Source: Candidatus Cloacimonadota bacterium (GTDB lineage Bacteria > Cloacimonadota > Cloacimonadia > Cloacimonadales > Cloacimonadaceae). Taken from it: a DNA stretch of 64,000 nt. Positions 8,122 to 17,269 of this stretch are shown here, piece by piece (the stretch's first letter is position 1; the number at the start of each line of letters is the position of its first letter). The stretch covers positions 1 through 64,000 of the forward strand of contig DUNQ01000043.1 of NCBI GenBank assembly GCA_012839325.1, read 5' to 3'. The notes below the pieces were generated by a model, which searched no databases, was not told the origin of the DNA, and worked only from the letters and a program-made list of their open reading frames with translations. Both the position numbers and the translations under genes were made by a program.

Positions 8122-9417
8122 ATGCAAAAGTTTGAAAAGATTATTGCCTTGATTAAGGATGAGGTTGTGCCCGCCATGGGCTGTACCGAGCCGGCTGCCG
8201 CAGCATTGGCAGCCGCGCATGCCGCAAATCAAGTAGAAGGCGAGATAGAGGAAATCAGGCTCATCGTAAGCCCCTCAATTCTCAAAAATGGGATGGGGGT
8301 AGGAATACCCAATACGGGCTTAGTCGGGCTGGATATCGCTGCTGCATTGGGCGCAGTCGTTGCCGAACCTGATAAGCAGTTGGAGATCTTAGGTGGCATC
8401 AGTGAAGCCCAAATCGAGCAGGGTAAAGCTCTTTTGGAAAAGATCACGACCACCATGGAAGCGCAAGACGAAAAGGTCTATATCAAAGCGATTGTGAAAA
8501 CCAAGAGTCAGAGCGCTGCTGCAACTATCAGATGGCGGCATAACTGGCTCTATCAACTGGAAGTGGATGGTAAGATCATCCTTCATCAGGAGCTGAAGCA
8601 AGAGGGTGATTCTCATCTTGCCGGTGCGGATGAATTCCGTCTTATTGATTACTTTGAATTTGCCAACGCAGTTGAGTATGACGAGCTTTTGAAGCTGGAT
8701 CTCGGAGAGAAGATTAATAGACGTATCGCCGATCTTGGCTTAAGCGAAGATTCCGGCATGGGGGTGGGGAAGACCATCCTGCAAAATATTAAGGACGGGC
8801 TTCTCGGGGACGACCTGCACAACTATGCAATGGCGCTTACTGCTGCTGCAACGGACGCTCGCATGAGTGGTTGCAATTTGCCCGTGATCTCAAACTCGGG
8901 TAGCGGTAATCAGGGGCTTTCCATCACATTGCCCATCATCGCAGCGGCGGAGAAGCTCAGTTCAACACATGAGATGCAGGTCAGGGCATTGGCGCTGGGG
9001 CATCTCGTGAGCATTCATATCAAAAATAAGACGGGGCTGCTTTCCAGTCTTTGCGGATGTCTTTCTGCATCTGCGGGTGCTGCTTGTGGCATATTGCTCC
9101 TGCTTGGCGGTGATTTTGTGAAGATGGAACATGCCATCAAAAATATGATTGGTAATACCACGGGCATGCTCTGCGATGGCGCCAAAGAGGGGTGTTCACT
9201 CAAGGTGGCGACAACTACCTCAGCTGCCGTTCAAGCTGCACTTCTCGCGAGCATGGGGCGTAGCATTTCTCCTAATGACGGCATAGTCACAGACGATGTG
9301 GATGAAACTATAGCCAATCTTGCTCAGATCGTGAATACGGGCATGCAAGATACTGACTCTACAATACTTAACATAATGATAAATAAAAAGAATACTAAAG
9401 AGGCAAGTGATGTCTAA
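8122..9417 (+). CDS. cyuA: L-cysteine desulfidase (UPF0597 / serine dehydratase-like family)
   Basis: This 431-residue protein matches the CyuA/YhaM (UPF0597) family, whose members break down L-cysteine to pyruvate, ammonia and sulfide using an oxygen-sensitive iron-sulfur cluster. The diagnostic N-terminal VVPAMGCTEPAA carries Cys21. Further Cys at about 311, 313, 322, 351 and 358 lie in small Gly/Ala-rich segments, where the family places its cluster ligands. Gene overlap with urocanase suggests joint expression of two amino-acid catabolic steps. The family also resembles the alpha domain of iron-sulfur serine dehydratases, so activity on serine cannot be excluded. Confidence 0.85.
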   Translation: MQKFEKIIALIKDEVVPAMGCTEPAAAALAAAHAANQVEGEIEEIRLIVSPSILKNGMGVGIPNTGLVGLDIAAALGAVVAEPDKQLEILGGISEAQIEQGKALLEKITTTMEAQDEKVYIKAIVKTKSQSAAATIRWRHNWLYQLEVDGKIILHQELKQEGDSHLAGADEFRLIDYFEFANAVEYDELLKLDLGEKINRRIADLGLSEDSGMGVGKTILQNIKDGLLGDDLHNYAMALTAAATDARMSGCNLPVISNSGSGNQGLSITLPIIAAAEKLSSTHEMQVRALALGHLVSIHIKNKTGLLSSLCGCLSASAGAACGILLLLGGDFVKMEHAIKNMIGNTTGMLCDGAKEGCSLKVATTTSAAVQAALLASMGRSISPNDGIVTDDVDETIANLAQIVNTGMQDTDSTILNIMINKKNTKEASDV

Positions 9418-11401
9418 CAAACCATTTCAAGTTTTATTAGACCCGGTTTTGCCGCCCGATCCTGTGTTTGAAGAAGGGATTAGGCGCGCGCCGGATAGAG
9501 GACTCAACCTCTCTAAAAAAGAGATTAAAACAGCTCTGAAGAATGCCCTGAGATATGTGCCTGAAAGTCTGCATAAAGACTTGGCGCCGGAGTTCTTGGA
9601 AGAGCTCAAAACGCGTGGCCGCATCTATGGCTATCGCTATCGTCCCCAGGGCAGGCTCACAGGAAAACCTATTGATGAATACAAAGGAATAGTCCAAGCC
9701 CGAGCCTTGCAGGTGATGATTGATAACAATCTTGATTTTGATATTGCGCTGTATCCTTATGAATTGGTCACCTATGGCGAGACCGGACAGGTGTGTCAAA
9801 ACTGGATGCAATATAGGCTCATCATGAAATATCTTGAAGTGATGACTGAAGATCAGACCTTGGTGGTGGCAAGCGGGCATCCTGTGGGGCTTTTCCCATC
9901 CGCGCCGCATGCACCCAGAGTAATCTCTACCAATGGTCTTGTGATCGGTAAGTGGGATAATCCTGAGGACTTCAAGCGTCTCACCGCGCTCGGTGTGGCG
10001 AATTATGGTCAGATGACCGCCGGCGGATGGATGTATATCGGGCCGCAAGGCATCGTACATGGAACCTATATCACGCTACTCAATGCAGGTCGTAGATACC
10101 TCGGCATTCCCGAAGATGAAGATCTCGCCGGAGTACTGTTCATCTCATCCGGTTTAGGCGGTATGAGCGGTGCGCAGGCTAAAGCTGTGGAAATCGCAGG
10201 CGGCATCGGTGTCATCGCTGAAGTGGATTATTCACGCATAGAAACCCGTCATACACAAGGGTGGGTGAAGAAAGTTTCCTCAGATCTGGCTGAAGTATTC
10301 AGCTGGGTAGATGAGGCACGAGTCTCGAGAGAGCCGATGTCTATTGCATATCACGGCAATATTGTCGATCTCTTGGAATATGTTGATAAACATGATATCA
10401 AGGCGGAGCTTATCAGCGATCAAACCTCTTGTCATGCCGTTTATGAAGGCGGATATACTCCTGCCGGCTATAGCTTTGACGAGGGGCGCGCACTGCTTGA
10501 AAAGGATGAAGATGCTTTTAAGAAAAGCGTGGATGAATCGCTTAAAAAGCATTTCCGCGTGCTTAAATCGCTCACTGCAAAAGGTGGTAGATTTTGGGAC
10601 TATGGCAATAGCTTCATGGCGTCTGTATTTGATGCCGGTGAAGTGGAGATTGCCAAGGACAAGAAGAGCACAAACGATGGCTTCATCTGGCCTTCCTATG
10701 TGGAAGATATCATGGGTCCAATGTGCTTTGACTATGGATATGGTCCTTTCCGCTGGGTATGTCTCTCACGCAAAGATAGCGATCTGAGGGCAACCGATAA
10801 GGCGGCTACTGATCTTATCGATCCTACGCGCAACTCTATGGATAGAGACAATCATCACTGGATCACCACTGCTGAAGAGAATGCTCTCGTGGTGGGCACA
10901 AAAGCCAGGATTCTCTATGCCGATGAGGAAGGACGCGTGAGAATCGCGCTCAAGTTCAACGATATGGTGCGCAAGGGCGAGATTGGTCCCGTTATCCTCG
11001 GTAGAGATCATCACGACGTATCCGGAACGGATTCACCCTTTAGAGAGACCTCCAATATCTATGATGGATCGAATCTCATGGCTGATATGGCTACTCATTG
11101 CTTTGCCGGAAACTCGGCGCGTGGAATGACGCTCACCGTGCTTTCCAATGGTGGCGGAGTGGGCATCGGCAGAAGCATCAATGGTGGAAACGGCATTGTG
11201 CTGGATGGAAGCGATCTCATGGATGAAGTGATACGTAAAGGACTATCCTGGGACGTGATGGGCGGAGTGGCTCGCAGAGCGTGGGCTTGTAACGAAGGTG
11301 CAGTCAAAACCTCTGCAGATTGGAACGATAAACATAAAGAACAAGGCGCTATCACCATCCCCTTTGAAGCGGATGACGACTATCTGGATAGCTTAATCTA
11401 A
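9410..11401 (+). CDS. hutU: Urocanate hydratase (long form)
   Basis: Urocanase uses NAD+ as an electrophile to convert urocanate to imidazolone propionate, the second step of histidine degradation. The 663-residue protein shows typical segments such as YGETGQVCQNWMQYRL, VVASGHPVGLFPS, GQMTAGGWMYIGPQG and FISSGLGGMSGAQ. It is about 100 residues longer than the classical proteobacterial enzyme and corresponds to the longer form seen in animals and some anaerobes. I chose the ATG at 9410, 6 nt after AAAGAGG; it overlaps the cysteine desulfidase by 8 nt. No hutH, hutI or hutG is in the window, so the rest of the pathway must be elsewhere if present. Confidence 0.95.
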   Translation: MSNKPFQVLLDPVLPPDPVFEEGIRRAPDRGLNLSKKEIKTALKNALRYVPESLHKDLAPEFLEELKTRGRIYGYRYRPQGRLTGKPIDEYKGIVQARALQVMIDNNLDFDIALYPYELVTYGETGQVCQNWMQYRLIMKYLEVMTEDQTLVVASGHPVGLFPSAPHAPRVISTNGLVIGKWDNPEDFKRLTALGVANYGQMTAGGWMYIGPQGIVHGTYITLLNAGRRYLGIPEDEDLAGVLFISSGLGGMSGAQAKAVEIAGGIGVIAEVDYSRIETRHTQGWVKKVSSDLAEVFSWVDEARVSREPMSIAYHGNIVDLLEYVDKHDIKAELISDQTSCHAVYEGGYTPAGYSFDEGRALLEKDEDAFKKSVDESLKKHFRVLKSLTAKGGRFWDYGNSFMASVFDAGEVEIAKDKKSTNDGFIWPSYVEDIMGPMCFDYGYGPFRWVCLSRKDSDLRATDKAATDLIDPTRNSMDRDNHHWITTAEENALVVGTKARILYADEEGRVRIALKFNDMVRKGEIGPVILGRDHHDVSGTDSPFRETSNIYDGSNLMADMATHCFAGNSARGMTLTVLSNGGGVGIGRSINGGNGIVLDGSDLMDEVIRKGLSWDVMGGVARRAWACNEGAVKTSADWNDKHKEQGAITIPFEADDDYLDSLI

Positions 11402-11421
11402 AAATATAAAGGAAGTGCGAA

Positions 11422-12783
11422 ATGCTTAGTCAGTTTACTCGAATGATGAAAGCCGAAGGTCTGCCGGAGCTTGCTATCCGCACCTTTTCATCTTATTATG
11501 AAGCATTGAAGAAGGGCGAGAAGGGCATGATCCCGGATGCGGATATAAGGCCGCCATCCACTGAATCCTTAATACGATATGAAGACCTCTCATCACAAGA
11601 TATTTCGCGCTATCTAAAGAAAATAGCGGTGATAAAGCTCAATGGAGGTCTCGGCACCTCCATGGGGCTCTCCCGCGCTAAATCCCTGCTTCCCGTGAAG
11701 GGGAACATGACCTTTTTGGATATCATCGTGCGGCATGTGCTTGCTCTGCGCTCAGGAAGCGGCTATGAGATACAACTCATGTTTATGAATAGCTTTGCAA
11801 CCGAAAAGGATACGCTCAAGTATCTTGAGAAATATCCCGATCTTATGAATCAGGAGCTGCCGGCTACCTTTGTGCAAAACAAATATCCTCGCGTCAAAGA
11901 GGAAGATCTCACACCTATGGATTCAAAGGATAAGACACAGAATTGGAATCCGCCCGGGCATGGGGATATCTATACCATACTTTCTTCTACCGGGCTCTTG
12001 CAGGAGATGATCAACAAAGGTTATCGCTATGCCTTCGTCTCGAATTCAGATAATCTCGGTGCAACGGTGGATCCGCGCATTGCAGCCTATATGGAGGAGC
12101 ATCAGGTTCCTTTCATCATGGAAGTCTGCGATCGCCTTGAGATGGATAAGAAGGGCGGACATCTCGCGGAAGATCATGAAGGACAATTGCTGCTAAGAGA
12201 AGTAGCTCAATGCCCTCAGGAAGATATAGATAGCTTCCAAGATATCGAGAAGTATAAGTTCTTCAATACAAACAACCTGTGGATAGATCTGCAGGCGTTG
12301 GATTGGCACCTCATCACGGGTGAAGGCATGATGAATTTACCCCTGATAATCAATCCCAAAGAGGCTGAAGGTAAGAAAGTCTTTCAGATCGAGACCGCAA
12401 TGGGCGCAGCTATCAGTAGCTTCTCCGGCGCGAAAGCTTTGGTTGTTCCCAGAGAGAGATTTGCTCCAGTAAAGACCACCAACGATCTGCTTGCAGTGTG
12501 GTCAGACGCCTATGAGCTTAACGATCAATATCAGATACAGCTTAGGCGTGGGCTTTATAAATCCCCATATATCGAACTTGATAAGCGTTATTATAATGAT
12601 ATCAGTGCCATGCAAAAACGTTTCCCGCATATCCCGTCCCTTGCCGGATGCAAGGAGCTGATTGTGACTGGAGATATTACCTTTGGCGAAGAGGTGATCT
12701 GCGACGGAAGGGTGAATATTAGCTCTTCTACGCCGCATACAATCCGCAATAAGTTTTATACCGGCACCATCGAGCTCGAATAA
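11422..12783 (+). CDS. UTP-glucose-1-phosphate uridylyltransferase, eukaryotic (UDPGP) type
   Basis: This 453-residue enzyme belongs to the UDPGP family found mainly in eukaryotes and some bacteria, not to the GalU family. It has the nucleotide-binding loop KLNGGLGTSMGLSRAK (near residues 72-87), the sugar-site segment FVSNSDNLGATVD, and a short C-terminal beta-helix part. It makes UDP-glucose from UTP and glucose-1-phosphate for glycans and lipopolysaccharide. A related UDP-sugar pyrophosphorylase specificity is possible. An AAGGAAG ribosome site precedes the ATG. It ends 12 nt before the lipid-transport operon, so it may be co-transcribed with it. Confidence 0.85.
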   Translation: MLSQFTRMMKAEGLPELAIRTFSSYYEALKKGEKGMIPDADIRPPSTESLIRYEDLSSQDISRYLKKIAVIKLNGGLGTSMGLSRAKSLLPVKGNMTFLDIIVRHVLALRSGSGYEIQLMFMNSFATEKDTLKYLEKYPDLMNQELPATFVQNKYPRVKEEDLTPMDSKDKTQNWNPPGHGDIYTILSSTGLLQEMINKGYRYAFVSNSDNLGATVDPRIAAYMEEHQVPFIMEVCDRLEMDKKGGHLAEDHEGQLLLREVAQCPQEDIDSFQDIEKYKFFNTNNLWIDLQALDWHLITGEGMMNLPLIINPKEAEGKKVFQIETAMGAAISSFSGAKALVVPRERFAPVKTTNDLLAVWSDAYELNDQYQIQLRRGLYKSPYIELDKRYYNDISAMQKRFPHIPSLAGCKELIVTGDITFGEEVICDGRVNISSSTPHTIRNKFYTGTIELE

Positions 12784-12795
12784 GGAGGCAATGAT

Positions 12796-13995
12796 ATGGT
12801 TTCTAAGGCTACTAAAGTTCGATTGGGCATATTTCTGGTGGTGGGCTTCGTGCTCATTCTCGTCTTTGCGGCAGCCGTTGCAGGCAATAGACTCACACAG
12901 AAATGGGACGAATATTACATTGTTTTTGATGACTATCCGGTAAGTGGCTTGCAGGTGGGCGGCACGGTGAACTATCAAGGCATTAAGGTGGGACGAGTCA
13001 AGGATATACGCATTGATCCCAATGATGTGAAGAAGATACAATTGACCATACAGATAGAGCCCGGAACACCCATTAAAGAAGATACGGAAGCTGTGCTTGC
13101 ATTGGTAGGTATCACAGGGATCAAGGCCGTGGAGATCAAAGGCGGAACCAATGAAGCTGTCACCATGAAGCCTTTATCCTTCATCAAAGCGGGCTCCACA
13201 ATGATTGATGATATCTCCGATAGAGCGGCTTCCATTGTTGATAAACTGGAGCTTATCGCAGACAACGTGCACGAGCTTACAAATCAACAAAATAGGGATA
13301 ACATTGCCAAGATATTGGAAGAGACCGGCTTGATCCTAACAGAGACGCGGGAAAACGTGAGCACCACCATGCAGGCACTCACTCGTGTGGCAAACAATAC
13401 CGCTGTCCTGACCGACGAGCTTAGTCAAAACATTGAATCACTAACGGAGAACCTTACTGAAAACATCGACGATGTGGCTAATGTGACCATAGACTCTGTA
13501 AAAGAGATAACGGAATCCCTGAACAAGGAGCTGCTCACGATCACTAAAAGCCTGAATACAACGGTGGATGAGCTTTCAGACCAAACCATTGCGCTGATGG
13601 ACGACACACGCTTTCACTTAAATAATATAGGCGCAAATGCAAACAATCTCGTGCTGGAAAGCACCGAGCAGATTGTTTTATTGAGCACCAATCTAAACAG
13701 CTCTTTAGACAAGATCAACAGCGTGATACACTCCGATGAGTTCGACTCGATCGTTAATAACTTTAACATACTTGCCGGACAGCTAAGCGAAGCTAATCTC
13801 GGCGAGCTTGCCACCGATATCGGTGTGACGATAAAGCGCACTGGCACACTTATAAACAATTTGAACAGAACGGTGCAAAGGTCTCGAGATGATCTTGCTG
13901 AAACGCTTGAAAACCTTAGAGATGCAACCGACAACCTTAATGAATTTTCACGTCAGATAGCCGATAACCCAGCGATTCTCATTCGCGGCAATTAA
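12796..13995 (+). CDS. mlaD: MCE-domain (MlaD-like) lipid transport protein
   Basis: This 399-residue protein has one N-terminal membrane helix (LGIFLVVGFVLILVFAAAVAG, about 9-29). An MCE domain follows at about 38-115 (VSGLQVGGTVNYQGIKVGRV), and then a long region rich in Leu, Asn, Thr and Asp that should form helices or coiled coil. MCE proteins form periplasmic hexameric rings that carry phospholipids between the inner and outer membranes. The helical tail is long, which suggests a needle-like extension as in some MCE proteins. The ATG at 12796 follows AAGGAGG by 7 nt. The next genes encode the auxiliary lipoprotein, permease and ATPase of the same transporter. Confidence 0.88.
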   Translation: MVSKATKVRLGIFLVVGFVLILVFAAAVAGNRLTQKWDEYYIVFDDYPVSGLQVGGTVNYQGIKVGRVKDIRIDPNDVKKIQLTIQIEPGTPIKEDTEAVLALVGITGIKAVEIKGGTNEAVTMKPLSFIKAGSTMIDDISDRAASIVDKLELIADNVHELTNQQNRDNIAKILEETGLILTETRENVSTTMQALTRVANNTAVLTDELSQNIESLTENLTENIDDVANVTIDSVKEITESLNKELLTITKSLNTTVDELSDQTIALMDDTRFHLNNIGANANNLVLESTEQIVLLSTNLNSSLDKINSVIHSDEFDSIVNNFNILAGQLSEANLGELATDIGVTIKRTGTLINNLNRTVQRSRDDLAETLENLRDATDNLNEFSRQIADNPAILIRGN

Positions 13996-14008
13996 ACGAG
14001 GTGTTTTT

Positions 14009-16174
14009 ATGAGAAAGAGTTTGATTTTTGGCATATTACTTCTAACACTGCTTATGGCAGGGTGTTTCGCCAAAGTTGATAGAGCGCAAACCAACTACTA
14101 TGTTCTGGATTACCAAAGCAGCACAGAGGTGCCGGACTTGGTGATGCAAAACCACAACGGCAAAGCACTTCATGTGATGAACGGACGTATCAACCGGACT
14201 TATAATAGAAACCAGATCGTGGTGAAAGAGAGCTTTTATCAGGTTCGCTTTTTATCAGATGAACTTTGGGCAAACCGCCTGTCCGACGCCATCCCTGCCA
14301 TTATCTCGCAAAGACTCAGGGCATATAACATCTTTTCCAGTGTAAGCCGTGAGGCTACAGAGCATGACCCGGATTACTATCTTGAAACAAACGTTCTAAA
14401 CATAGAAAAGATAGAAGGCAAGCAACCGAGAGCCTTCTTGAGGATAGAACTCATCTTAAGAGACAGCTCCGGCGAAAAGACCATCGTTGCGCACAGTGCA
14501 GAGCGATATAGCGAACTCACCGACGACTCCACCGTATATTTTGTCCAAGTAATAAACAACATGATAATGGAGGAGACCAATACCTTTGCTGCGAAATACA
14601 TTGCTCACTCGGCAGGCAGGCCTTTCACTTCTTCAAAAGATGAAGGCTTGCGCAGACTTTCCGCTCCCGAAAGATATCTCGCCGAGCAATTAGAGCACGA
14701 AGATGTGCATCCCTCTTTCGGAGAATTGCTTCTGAGAACAAAAGCCAACGTTACAACAGAGCTGAAATATACCATTGAGGCATTAGATAGCCTGAACACC
14801 GTGATCGCAACATATACGGGTGAATTTAACGAGCCCATACAATTGCTCACAGGCAGATACCGCATCATCACCGGTCATAACGAAGATATCAGCATGATCT
14901 TAGACATTCATCCCATGCAGCGCACGGTTGTGCCCCGTGATTGGTGTGAACTGCGTGTGCGCATACTGGATCTATCACAGGATAGAGTGAGACAGAATTA
15001 CGACATTTGGTCGCGCAACGAAGAAGATTTGGGATACAACCGAGTAGGTCAAGACTTCAGCGTGGGCGACGAAGAGCATGGCATTGATGAGAAGCTGTGG
15101 ATCCTGCCGCCCGGCAACTACATGGTGACCCTAAGCGGCTATTCATGGAGTGATCTGAAAGACTTCACCACTGTATGCCTGAACCAGGGAGACAGTCATC
15201 TTTTGACCGTCATCGTGGATCCCGCCTCAAGCAGCGGCACCATATTTGTTGGCGCAGGCATCTTGGCTGATGAGATGGATATTGGCGGCGCGAAGCTTCA
15301 CAAAGGCGCAATACACGCAAACGTGAACTTCACTTCAAATAATGAAGCAGATAAGAATGATCCCACCTTCAGTCTCAACCTAAACGGCTCATTTGACAAC
15401 ACCATAGACTATGAATTCAAGCCTTTTCACTACAACTTACGCAGCATCTATGACGTGGGCGCAAACTTCTCTAAGAATAACGATTTCAGAATCAACTTAG
15501 ACGGATATTCCATGAAGAACGTATTGCTGCTATATCCTTGGTCGCGCGATAGAAAGCTGCTCAACAACTTTGCTGTATATGCAAGAGCAGACTTGAGCAC
15601 ACACTTCTGGGATGAATACACCTATTTCAGCGGGAAACGCAACATCCTGCTAAAGAACACGGATGATGTGGAAATAGACCGCATGCACGATCAAGAAAGA
15701 CTGCGCACCAAAGTTTCCTTATATCCTCTCAGGCTCAAAGAGGGCGGCGGGCTCACTTACAGACTCAATCTGGGACCAAACGGCAGCGTAAGCCTCAGGG
15801 GTGGCTACGGTTGGCAACAAGATCTAAATAGATGTGCCTTCAGCCATAAAGAGAGCAAAACAATAGACGGCACACCTTATGAAGTCTATATGGAATCATC
15901 CGATAAGTTCGATCGCGGCATTGAGGCAACTCTGATCCTTTCCGCGGTGAACATCCTCAAGATATTCTCTTTAAACAGCTCTATCGATGCTCTTTTCCCC
16001 ACTGATGAAATGGGCGTTATGCCGCGCATAGAAAATGAGAACAGGCTAAACTTTAGGATATACAGAAACGTATCCTTGGACTTCCGTCTGAATCTTCATT
16101 ACGATGAGTACTCTGACAATAGCAGATGGATTTACGACTATAGCACTTACTTGCGCATGAGCCTCTTCTACTAA
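14009..16174 (+). CDS. PqiC-like auxiliary lipoprotein with apparent C-terminal outer-membrane beta-barrel
   Basis: The 721-residue protein begins with a lipoprotein signal whose lipobox is LMAGC (Cys19). Residues about 30-205 resemble the ABC-type transport auxiliary lipoprotein family (PqiC/YmbA): a YYVLDY strand, LWANRLSDAIPAIISQRL, and a LRIELILRD core. A middle part (about 215-410) is beta-rich and may be carbohydrate-binding or Ig-like. The last ~300 residues have alternating short strands and turns (LNLNGSFDN, VSLRGGYGW, LDFRLNLHY) and end in aromatic residues (SLFY), as outer-membrane beta-barrels do. It lies between the MCE protein and the permease. It may be the outer-membrane end of this lipid bridge. 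The barrel is inferred from pattern only. Confidence 0.7.
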   Translation: MRKSLIFGILLLTLLMAGCFAKVDRAQTNYYVLDYQSSTEVPDLVMQNHNGKALHVMNGRINRTYNRNQIVVKESFYQVRFLSDELWANRLSDAIPAIISQRLRAYNIFSSVSREATEHDPDYYLETNVLNIEKIEGKQPRAFLRIELILRDSSGEKTIVAHSAERYSELTDDSTVYFVQVINNMIMEETNTFAAKYIAHSAGRPFTSSKDEGLRRLSAPERYLAEQLEHEDVHPSFGELLLRTKANVTTELKYTIEALDSLNTVIATYTGEFNEPIQLLTGRYRIITGHNEDISMILDIHPMQRTVVPRDWCELRVRILDLSQDRVRQNYDIWSRNEEDLGYNRVGQDFSVGDEEHGIDEKLWILPPGNYMVTLSGYSWSDLKDFTTVCLNQGDSHLLTVIVDPASSSGTIFVGAGILADEMDIGGAKLHKGAIHANVNFTSNNEADKNDPTFSLNLNGSFDNTIDYEFKPFHYNLRSIYDVGANFSKNNDFRINLDGYSMKNVLLLYPWSRDRKLLNNFAVYARADLSTHFWDEYTYFSGKRNILLKNTDDVEIDRMHDQERLRTKVSLYPLRLKEGGGLTYRLNLGPNGSVSLRGGYGWQQDLNRCAFSHKESKTIDGTPYEVYMESSDKFDRGIEATLILSAVNILKIFSLNSSIDALFPTDEMGVMPRIENENRLNFRIYRNVSLDFRLNLHYDEYSDNSRWIYDYSTYLRMSLFY

Positions 16175-17262
16175 TGAATCTAAGAGTCGAAAACAACATA
16201 CTTTATGTCCAAACTGATATGGACAAATTCAGCGTGCCTGAGCTGAAGAGCCAATTTATGCGGCTAAAGAAGAGCGGTGATCTTGAGGGCATTAGCGTGA
16301 TAGATCTCGAAGCTGTGAACCTGATAGACAGCGCCGGAGTTGCTCTTTTGGATAGCTTTCAGCAAGCCTTGGAAGAGGATGCAAAGCTGCTTTTGACGCG
16401 TGGCGCACAGCCGAAGATCAGAAGCCTGATAGATACCTTCAGCACTACCAAGATTAAGTTTGCACCCATCCCCAAGCCGCAAGGATTCTGGGAATCCGCA
16501 GGCGAGGCAACAGTCAATTTCTATACCAAGATGGTGGCAGCGCTCACCCTTGCTTCCGAAATATTCTACTACAGCTTTGTAGGGCTATTTACGCCCAAGT
16601 CAAAGCGCAAGGGTTCATTAACACAACAAGCTTTCCTATTGGGAAGTCAGGCTTTACCGATCGTTGCACTACTCTCATTCATCATCGGTTTTATCCTCTC
16701 CTTGCAATCCGGCGTACAGCTGAAGAACTTCGGCGCAGGGATATTTTTGGCAGACCTTCTATCCATCACCATGGTCAGAGAGATGGGTCCGCTGATTACA
16801 TCCATAATCGTTGCAGGCAGGAGCGGAAGCGCCATCGCCTCCGAGATCGCCACCATGCAGGTGACGGAAGAGCTTGACGCCTTGCGCATGATGGCGTTGC
16901 ATCCTATCAAATTCATCGTAGTGCCGAAGTTTCATGCAATCACCATCGTGATGCCCATCTTAGTTATGTTTAGCATTATCGTAGGCCAGATCGGCGGCGC
17001 AATCATCGCCTTAGGCATGTTAGATATCTCTATGGAATCCTTTATCTCACGCTCGGTAAACATCCTTGCGCTTAAAGATATTATCATCAGTTTTGCAAAG
17101 AGTATATGGTTTGCCTGGGTGATCGTAATAGTCGGCTCATTTTATGGCTTTGAAGTCAAAGGCGGGGCAGAGGGCGTTGGAAAAGCCACCACATCCGCAG
17201 TTGTGACCTCCATCTTCGCCGTGATCGTTTTCGACGCAATCTTCAGCCTATTATATTTATGA
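16174..17262 (+). CDS. mlaE: STAS-MlaE permease of MCE lipid transporter
   Basis: The 362-residue protein joins an N-terminal STAS domain (about 1-95, with the DLEAVNLIDSAGVALLD core, equal to MlaB) to an MlaE-type permease (about 110-362). The permease has five or six hydrophobic helices and the family motif EIATMQVTEELDALRMM. In Gram-negative bacteria MlaE sits in the inner membrane and couples ATP hydrolysis to phospholipid movement through the MCE ring. The start codon overlaps the upstream stop by one base (TAATG). Fusion of MlaB to MlaE is known in many phyla, and there is no separate mlaB here. Confidence 0.92.
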   Translation: MNLRVENNILYVQTDMDKFSVPELKSQFMRLKKSGDLEGISVIDLEAVNLIDSAGVALLDSFQQALEEDAKLLLTRGAQPKIRSLIDTFSTTKIKFAPIPKPQGFWESAGEATVNFYTKMVAALTLASEIFYYSFVGLFTPKSKRKGSLTQQAFLLGSQALPIVALLSFIIGFILSLQSGVQLKNFGAGIFLADLLSITMVREMGPLITSIIVAGRSGSAIASEIATMQVTEELDALRMMALHPIKFIVVPKFHAITIVMPILVMFSIIVGQIGGAIIALGMLDISMESFISRSVNILALKDIIISFAKSIWFAWVIVIVGSFYGFEVKGGAEGVGKATTSAVVTSIFAVIVFDAIFSLLYL

Positions 17263-17269
17263 GGTGAAA

